Source: Jatrophihabitans sp.
GTDB lineage: Bacteria > Actinomycetota > Actinomycetes > Mycobacteriales > Jatrophihabitantaceae
DNA length: 10,473 nt
Direction: 5' to 3'
Assembly (NCBI GenBank): GCA_004299665.1
Contig: SCQZ01000132.1
Coordinates: 1 to 10,473 of the forward strand
Under the pieces are notes generated by a model that saw only the letters and a list, made by a program, of their open reading frames with translations, did not search any database and was not told the DNA's origin. The position numbers and the translations under genes were made by a program. Positions 6,104 to 10,473 of the stretch are shown in pieces (position 1 is the first letter of the stretch; each line of letters starts with the position of its first letter).

Positions 6104-7438
6104 ATGACGGTCATGGCGGTTGCGACGACGCTGACGCAGGACGGCGCCGCGGCCGCGTGGCCGGAGGGCGTCGAGCTCCCGCGCTACTCGCTGTGGCGGC
6201 GCGTCCCGGCCTGGGAGCCGCAGGGGCGCTGGCTGCGGGACCGCCCGCAGATGGTGTGGCCGGACACCGTGTTCTCGATCGTGCTGGCGCCGTGGGTGCT
6301 GCGGGCGCTGCTGGCCGTCGGCCTCGTGCTCGGCCAGGTGACGATGGGCGGCGGCGTCGCCGCGCACCTCGCGGCGGCCGGGCTGACCGGCGCGCTGTGG
6401 GGCTGGATCGAGTGGTGGCTGACGTGGGACCTGGCTCCGCTGTGGCGCCGGCTGCTGGCACTGGCCGGCCAGGGAGGGCTCAGCGCGGCGGTGATCGCGC
6501 TCAGCCCGCTGGGCGGGATCGTCGTCTGGTCGCACTCCATGATCTGCGGGACGTTCTTCACCGGGCCGTTGCTGCTCGGCACGATCGCGGGGTCGAGCGT
6601 GCTGATGACGGCCGTCCAGGTGGGTGGCTTCGCGTTGCTGTCGCGCAACGGGACGCTCACGGCCGGGCTGTTCGCCCTCGACGTCACCATCGGGCTGGTG
6701 TCCATCGGCATGGCGAACCGCCGCGAGGAGGCGGTGCTGCGCCGCAACGCCATCACCGGGCGGCTGCTGGCCGAGCAACAGCGCAACGCCGACCTGCAGC
6801 AGCAACTCCTGGACCAGGCGCGCACCGCCGGGGTGCGCGAGGAGCGCGCGCGGCTGGCGCGGGACCTGCACGACACCGTGGCGCAGGGGCTGGTCGCGGT
6901 CGTCACCCAGCTGGAGGCGATCGAGGACGCGCACCTGGCCGACGACCGCACCCGCCGCCGCGTCGACGACGCCAAGGCGCTGGCCCGGCAGAGCCTGACG
7001 GAGGCGCGGCGTGCGGTCAACGCACTGCGGCCGCCCGCGCTGGACGACGCTGACCTTCCGGAGGCGATGGCGGTACTCGTGCGGGAATGGGGAGCGGTCA
7101 ACCACGTCTGCGCCGAGCTCACGGTGTCCGGCAGCCCGCGCCCCACCGCGGCGGACGCGACGCTGTTGCGAGTGGCGCAGGAGGCGCTGTCGAACGCGGC
7201 CCGGCACGCCGGTGCCCGCCGGGTCGCGGTGAGCCTGGACTACCTGGACGACGAGGTGCTGCTCGACGTGCACGACGACGGGCGCGGGTTCGACACCGCC
7301 GCGGGGCGGCGTCCGTCCGCGGCAGGCGGGCACGGGCTGTCGAGCATGACCGAGCGGCTGCGGCTCGCCGGTGGCTCGCTGGCCGTCGAGTCCGAACCGG
7401 GAGCCGGGTGCGTCGTGAGCGCGGCGGTGCCCGGATGA
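6104..7438 (+). CDS. Sensor histidine kinase (HisKA_3 type, DesK/NarL-like)
   Basis: 444 residues. After a soluble N-terminal stretch (1-55) there are about five or six membrane helices between residues 56 and 205, with almost no extracytoplasmic loop, so it probably senses a signal within or near the membrane. A glutamine-rich helix (about 210-242) then leads to the dimerisation/phosphoacceptor motif EERARLARDLHDTVAQGL with H256. The ATPase domain shows the N-box EALSNAARHAG (360-370, N364), the G1 box DDGRGFD (391-397) and the G2 box GGHGLSSM (408-415). The start at ATG 6104 follows GACGGGGCG. A second ATG at 6113 is possible. It lies 25 bp after the permease stop and overlaps the response regulator by ATGA. 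A role in sensing the transported compound or membrane stress is inferred. Confidence 0.93.
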   Translation: MTVMAVATTLTQDGAAAAWPEGVELPRYSLWRRVPAWEPQGRWLRDRPQMVWPDTVFSIVLAPWVLRALLAVGLVLGQVTMGGGVAAHLAAAGLTGALWGWIEWWLTWDLAPLWRRLLALAGQGGLSAAVIALSPLGGIVVWSHSMICGTFFTGPLLLGTIAGSSVLMTAVQVGGFALLSRNGTLTAGLFALDVTIGLVSIGMANRREEAVLRRNAITGRLLAEQQRNADLQQQLLDQARTAGVREERARLARDLHDTVAQGLVAVVTQLEAIEDAHLADDRTRRRVDDAKALARQSLTEARRAVNALRPPALDDADLPEAMAVLVREWGAVNHVCAELTVSGSPRPTAADATLLRVAQEALSNAARHAGARRVAVSLDYLDDEVLLDVHDDGRGFDTAAGRRPSAAGGHGLSSMTERLRLAGGSLAVESEPGAGCVVSAAVPG

Positions 7439-8079
7439 ACGGCACCGGACCGGGCGGTGCCGCAGCGATCCGCATCGTCGTCGTCGACGATCACCCCGTG
7501 GTGCGTGACGGCATCCGGGGCATGCTCGAGCAGGACCCGCGCACGACGGTCGTCGGCGAGGCGGCCGGCGGCCGGGAGGCCGTGGCGGTGGTGCGGGCCA
7601 CCGATCCGGACCTCGTGCTGATGGACCTGCGGATGCCCGGCGGCGACGGGGTCGGCGCCATCCGCGAACTGCGCGCCGGCCACCGCACCCGGCCGCGGAT
7701 CCTGGTCCTCACCACCTACGACACCGATCGCGACATCCACGCCGCCGTCGACGCCGGCGCGGACGGTTACCTGCTCAAGGCGACCTCGCGCACCGAACTG
7801 GTGCAGGCGGTGCTCCGGGCCGCCGCCGGGCACAGCGTCCTGGCGCCCAGCGCCGCCCGCGCCCTGGTCGAGCGTGGCCGCACCGCCGCCCTGACCCAGC
7901 GGGAACTGCAGGTGCTCTCCGCGATCGCGCACGGCGGCACCAATCAGGAGGTCGCCCGCGCGCTGCTGGTGTCCGAGGCGACCGTCAAGACCCACCTGCT
8001 GCACCTGTACCCGAAGCTCGGCGTGCGAGACCGTGCGGCCGCTGTCCGGGTGGCGTTCCAGCGCGGCCTGATCGACTGA
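7435..8079 (+). CDS. LuxR/NarL-family DNA-binding response regulator
   Basis: 214 residues. The receiver domain has the acidic pair DDH (18-20), the phosphoacceptor D64 in VLMDLRMPGG, T93/T94 in LVLTTYD and K115 in GYLLKATSR. The C-terminal helix-turn-helix runs from LTQRELQVL (153-161) to a recognition helix in VSEATVKTHLLHLYPKLGV (179-197). It is the cognate partner of the preceding kinase, with which it overlaps by ATGA, and is expected to control the adjacent exporter operon. Regulators of this type bind as dimers to dyad-symmetric DNA, so the perfect palindrome at 4242-4263 is a natural target candidate. That assignment is inference. The family length is normal and all key residues are present. 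Confidence 0.94.
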   Translation: MNGTGPGGAAAIRIVVVDDHPVVRDGIRGMLEQDPRTTVVGEAAGGREAVAVVRATDPDLVLMDLRMPGGDGVGAIRELRAGHRTRPRILVLTTYDTDRDIHAAVDAGADGYLLKATSRTELVQAVLRAAAGHSVLAPSAARALVERGRTAALTQRELQVLSAIAHGGTNQEVARALLVSEATVKTHLLHLYPKLGVRDRAAAVRVAFQRGLID

Positions 8080-8109
8080 CCGGGACGACCCGCACCCCGC
8101 CCGGCACCG

Positions 8110-8176
8110 CAAAACTAGAACACGTTCTTGCAAAAACTAGAACACGTTCTTGCAAAAACTAGAACACGTACTAGTC
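8110..8176. repeat. Three tandem operator-like repeats, 22-bp period
   Basis: Copies occupy 8110-8130, 8131-8152 and 8153-8176. The shared core AGAACACGTTCT is AGAAC and GTTCT as an inverted repeat around 2 nt, preceded by an A-run and CT. Core starts are at 8117, 8139 and 8161, exactly 22 bp (about two helical turns) apart. Copy 3 has GTACT in place of GTTCT. The reverse strand gives AGAACGTGTTCT, which resembles the published KstR operator pattern TnnAACnnGTTnnA with one mismatch per copy. The GAAC-N2-GTTC spacing differs from the LexA box (N4). Confidence 0.8.
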
Positions 8177-8177
8177 T
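8150..8177 (+). promoter_or_regulatory. Putative promoter of the IclR-family gene, overlapped by operator copies
   Basis: TTGCAA (8150-8155) and TAGTCT (8172-8177) are separated by 16 nt. Copy 3 of the operator lies between and over these hexamers, and copy 2 overlaps the -35. Bound protein would therefore block RNA polymerase, which suggests repression. Confidence 0.5.
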
Positions 8178-8199
8178 GTGGCCAGCACCCGATCGCGCC

Positions 8200-8207
8200 G
8201 GAGGAGG
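8200..8207 (+). promoter_or_regulatory. Ribosome binding site deciding the IclR start
   Basis: GGAGGAGG lies 5 nt upstream of ATG 8213. It excludes the longer reading frame that would begin at the TTG inside the operator repeats (8150), since that start would place the promoter within the coding sequence. Confidence 0.75.
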
Positions 8208-8212
8208 CGGGA

Positions 8213-9013
8213 ATGCTGGAGCTCGCGACCCCCGGCGGCACCGCGCTGCCGGCCCCGTTGCCGCCCTCGATGGTCGAGCGGGTCACGCTGATCATGGACT
8301 GCTTCGCACCCGGCGGCGGCACCCTCACGCTGGAGTCGGTCGCCGCGCGCACCGCGCTGCCCCGCAGCACCACCCATCGCATCCTGGATCAACTCGTGCG
8401 GGTCGGCTGGCTGGCGCACACCACCGCGGGGTACGCCGTCGGGCAGCGCGCGTTGCGGCTCGGCGGTGCGCAGGCTGTCGCGGAGATCCGGGCAGCGGCC
8501 GTCCCGCTGGTGCAGGAGCTGAGCTGGCGCACCGGCCTGGTGGCCCACCTGGGAGTACTGGACGGGGCGGACGTGCGCTACCTGGACAAGGTGGGCGGAC
8601 CGGTGGCGGCGGCGCTGCCGTCCCGCGTCGGCGGGCGGGTGCCCGCGCACACCACGGCGATCGGCAAGGCACTGCTCGCCTGGCTGGCCCCGGAGGATGT
8701 CGACGAGCTGACCGCGGGCCGGCTCGAGCGCACCACGGCGCGCAGCATCGGCGAACTGCCTGCGTTGCACGCGGAACTGGCACGCATCCGGTTACGGCGC
8801 GGTGTCGCGTTCGAGTCGGAGGAGGCGGTGCCCGGCTTCGCGTGCGTCGCGGCGGCGGTGCGCGGCGGGGAGTTCGCGGTGGCGGCGATCTCGCTGTGCG
8901 GGCCGGTCGGGCGAACCGTGCTCGAGCGGGTCGCGCCGCTGGTCGCGGGCACGGCGCGCACGATCTCCGCCCGGCTGGCCGGTGAGCTCGCCCCGGCCGC
9001 CAACGGCGGCTGA
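8213..9013 (+). CDS. IclR-family transcriptional regulator
   Basis: 266 residues. The winged helix-turn-helix covers about 18-80: SMVERVTLIMDCF, then LTLESVAARTALPRSTTHRI and LDQLVRVGWL, with the typical PRSTTHRIL recognition helix. The effector domain (about 85-255) contains YLDKVGGPVAA (123-133), the family motif AHTTAIGKALLAWL (144-157) and GVAFESEEAVPGFACVAAAV (197-216), whose conserved cysteine and glutamate fit the IclR ligand domain. Members control catabolic or stress genes in response to small acids or other metabolites and often autoregulate. The gene stands alone, with its own promoter beneath three operator repeats, and converges on the RecD-like gene. Whether the repeats bind this protein or a TetR-type regulator such as KstR cannot be decided from the sequence. 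The target genes are not visible in the window. Confidence 0.92.
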   Translation: MLELATPGGTALPAPLPPSMVERVTLIMDCFAPGGGTLTLESVAARTALPRSTTHRILDQLVRVGWLAHTTAGYAVGQRALRLGGAQAVAEIRAAAVPLVQELSWRTGLVAHLGVLDGADVRYLDKVGGPVAAALPSRVGGRVPAHTTAIGKALLAWLAPEDVDELTAGRLERTTARSIGELPALHAELARIRLRRGVAFESEEAVPGFACVAAAVRGGEFAVAAISLCGPVGRTVLERVAPLVAGTARTISARLAGELAPAANGG

Positions 9014-9015
9014 CG

Positions 9016-9052
9016 CGAACGGCCGGAGCCGGCACGAACGGCCGGAGCCGGC
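9016..9052. terminator. Tandem 18-bp repeat folding into a hairpin between convergent genes
   Basis: CGAACGGCCGGAGCCGGC occurs at 9016-9033 and 9035-9052, one base apart. The GCCGGAGCCGGC parts (9022-9033, 9041-9052) can pair with each other as two 5-bp GC stems separated by an AG/GA tandem mismatch, around a 7-nt loop. It lies 3 bp after the IclR stop and 4 bp before the RecD-like stop. It may therefore end transcription from both sides; there is no T-tract. Confidence 0.5.
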
Positions 9053-9056
9053 GGCC

Positions 9057-10473
9057 TCAGTCGCGCAGCCGCAGCCCGCTGGCCCGCCGCACCGGCGTCC
9101 TCACGGCCGCCGCCACCGCCTCGGCCGTGCCGACGACGCGAAGGCGCGTCCTCGCCCGGGTGATCGCGGTGTAGAGCAGTTCGCGTGCGAGCAGCCGCGA
9201 GCCCGGCGGGGGCACCAGTACCGTCACCGCGTCGAACTGGCTGCCCTGTGCGCGGTGCACGGTCAGCGCGTGGGCCGTCTGCACACCGCCGACGCGATAC
9301 GGCGCGAAGGTCGTGACCGCCCCGTCGCGCTCGAATGCGGCGCGCGGGCCGTCCGCCCCGTCGACGAGGACGCCGCAGTCGCCGTTGAACAGCCCGGTGC
9401 TGTAGTCGTTCGCCAGTACCAGGACCGGGCGCCCGAGGTACCACGGGCGGTCGGCCGCGTAGCCGGGGAACGCCTGCGCGATCCAGCGCTCCACGCGGGT
9501 GTTCCAGGCCGCGATCCCGGCCGGCCCCTCGCGGTGCGCGCACAGCAGCCGGTGGGAGTCCGCGGCGGCGAGCGCTCCGCGCGCGTCGCCCGCAGCGGCG
9601 CACGCGGCGAGCACCGTGCCGGCATCGACCACGTCCGCGCGCAGCGCGGGGATCGGCACCCAGGGCGTCGGTTCGAGGTCGCAGAACTCCACGTGATCGC
9701 CGCCGGCGCGCAGCAGCGCGAGGGCCGCCTCGGCGTCGCCGCGGCGCACCGCGTCGGCGAGATCGCCGATCGCCGGCACGAACCGGTGCACCTCGCGCAG
9801 CCGGACCACGCCCCGCTGCAGCGCCGCCTCGCGATCGTCCTCGTCGAGCGCGTCGAGGTCGGCGGCCGCGACGCGGGCCAGGGCCGGGATCGGCGCCGCC
9901 CCCGGCGCCGCCGGGCGGGCGACGAGGTCACCGAGCACGGCGCCGGCCTCCACCGAGGCGAGCTGGTCCGGATCGCCCACGAGCACCAACCGGGCGTCGT
10001 CGCGCAGGGCACCCAGCAGCCGCGCCATCATGGTCAGCGGGATCATCGATGCCTCGTCGACGACGACCAGGTCGTGGGGCAGCCGGTTGTCCGGCCCGAA
10101 GCGGAACCGGTTCGTGTGTGGCGAGGCCCCCAGCAGCCGGTGCAGCGTGACCGCCTCGACGTGCCCCACCCGGGCCGCGTCCGCGGGGTCGAGTTCGGCC
10201 AGCGCTGCCGCCGTCGCCTGCTGCAGGCGGCCCTTGGCCTTGCCGGTCGGCGCGGCGAGCGCGACCCGTGGCGGGCGACCCGGCTGCGCCGCGAACAGCG
10301 CGAGCAGCCGGGCCACCGCCGTGGTCTTGCCGGTGCCCGGCCCTCCGGCCAGCACGCTGAACCACCGGCAGGCGGCCACCAGCGCGGCCAGCCGCTGTCG
10401 CTGTCCCGCGCCACCCGGGAACAGCCGGTCCGCCGCGCTCCGCAGCGAGTCGACATCGGCCGCTGGCGGGTCG
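9057..10473 (-). CDS. recD: RecD-like helicase, exodeoxyribonuclease V alpha subunit, partial (N-terminus beyond window)
   Basis: About 471 in-frame residues are visible with no start; the frame stays open to the window edge (codons from 10472, reading DPPAADVDSLRSAADRLFPG). Superfamily 1B helicase motifs appear in order: Walker A AGGPGTGKTT (about 10337-10308), a PTGKAK motif, Walker B VVVDEAS, motif III LVGDPDQLASVEAGAVLGDL, and near the C-terminus the VHRAQGSQF and LLYTAITRAR motifs. In RecBCD, RecD is the 5'-3' motor that, with RecB and RecC, unwinds and degrades linear DNA and prepares double-strand breaks for RecA. recB normally precedes recD, so it probably lies to the right, outside the window. 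The GTG at 10379 sits within this frame only four residues before the helicase core and is not the true start. AddAB/AdnAB systems lack such a subunit, which favours RecD. Confidence 0.88.
   Translation of the reverse strand, partial: DPPAADVDSLRSAADRLFPGGAGQRQRLAALVAACRWFSVLAGGPGTGKTTAVARLLALFAAQPGRPPRVALAAPTGKAKGRLQQATAAALAELDPADAARVGHVEAVTLHRLLGASPHTNRFRFGPDNRLPHDLVVVDEASMIPLTMMARLLGALRDDARLVLVGDPDQLASVEAGAVLGDLVARPAAPGAAPIPALARVAAADLDALDEDDREAALQRGVVRLREVHRFVPAIGDLADAVRRGDAEAALALLRAGGDHVEFCDLEPTPWVPIPALRADVVDAGTVLAACAAAGDARGALAAADSHRLLCAHREGPAGIAAWNTRVERWIAQAFPGYAADRPWYLGRPVLVLANDYSTGLFNGDCGVLVDGADGPRAAFERDGAVTTFAPYRVGGVQTAHALTVHRAQGSQFDAVTVLVPPPGSRLLARELLYTAITRARTRLRVVGTAEAVAAAVRTPVRRASGLRLRD

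Noticed and set aside
8080..8104. Hairpin terminator after the response regulator (CCGGG with CCCGG)
   Set aside because: A 5-bp stem with a 15-nt loop and no T-tract is too weak and too easily found by chance at this GC content.
8117..8172. LexA (SOS) boxes
   Set aside because: The GAAC and GTTC half-sites are 2 nt apart here, whereas actinobacterial LexA sites have 4 nt between them.
8110..8176. CRISPR-like array
   Set aside because: The copies are head-to-tail without unique spacers, only three in number, and placed on a promoter; they fit operators instead.

Overview
The window reads as chromosomal DNA of a very high-GC actinobacterium, most likely in the Mycobacteriales/Pseudonocardiales range. 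The grounds are strong G/C third-position bias in every gene, GTG starts, ATGA stop/start overlaps, a leaderless-looking promoter, an actinobacterial HicA/HicB pair, and operator-like sites resembling the KstR type of steroid and fatty-acid catabolism regulators. No tool was available, so family calls rest on motifs read from the translated sequence.

Left end (1-1233, minus strand): an accessory patch. It holds a HicA-type toxin and a HicB-type antitoxin (cut by the window edge) joined by an ATGA overlap, preceded by an AT-richer promoter that has an inverted repeat around it. Upstream of that lies a small secreted lipoprotein with its own recognisable promoter.

1234-4263: a DMT-superfamily membrane transporter (minus) is divergent from a two-gene plus-strand unit, a GT4 glycosyltransferase and a PIG-L/LmbE-type zinc N-deacetylase that overlap by ATGA. 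The pair has the logic of a glycosylate-then-deacetylate pathway (as in mycothiol MshA/MshB), but the substrate is unknown.

4242-8079: a perfect 22-bp palindrome sits on the deacetylase stop codon. It stands just ahead of a four-gene plus-strand operon: ABC ATPase, ABC-2 permease, DesK/NarL-type sensor histidine kinase and LuxR/NarL-type response regulator. ATPase/permease and kinase/regulator overlap by ATGA. This is a self-contained sense-and-export module, and the palindrome is a candidate site for its own regulator.

8080-9056: an IclR-family regulator is preceded by three copies of a near-palindromic site (core AGAACACGTTCT) at an exact 22-bp period. The last copies overlap the inferred promoter. 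A tandem GC-rich repeat able to fold into one hairpin separates this gene from the convergent gene on its right.

9057-10473 (minus): the C-terminal part of a RecD-like exodeoxyribonuclease V alpha subunit, whose N-terminus lies beyond the window. The most notable items are the phased triple operator, the palindrome at the ABC/two-component operon, and the coupled GT4/PIG-L pair.
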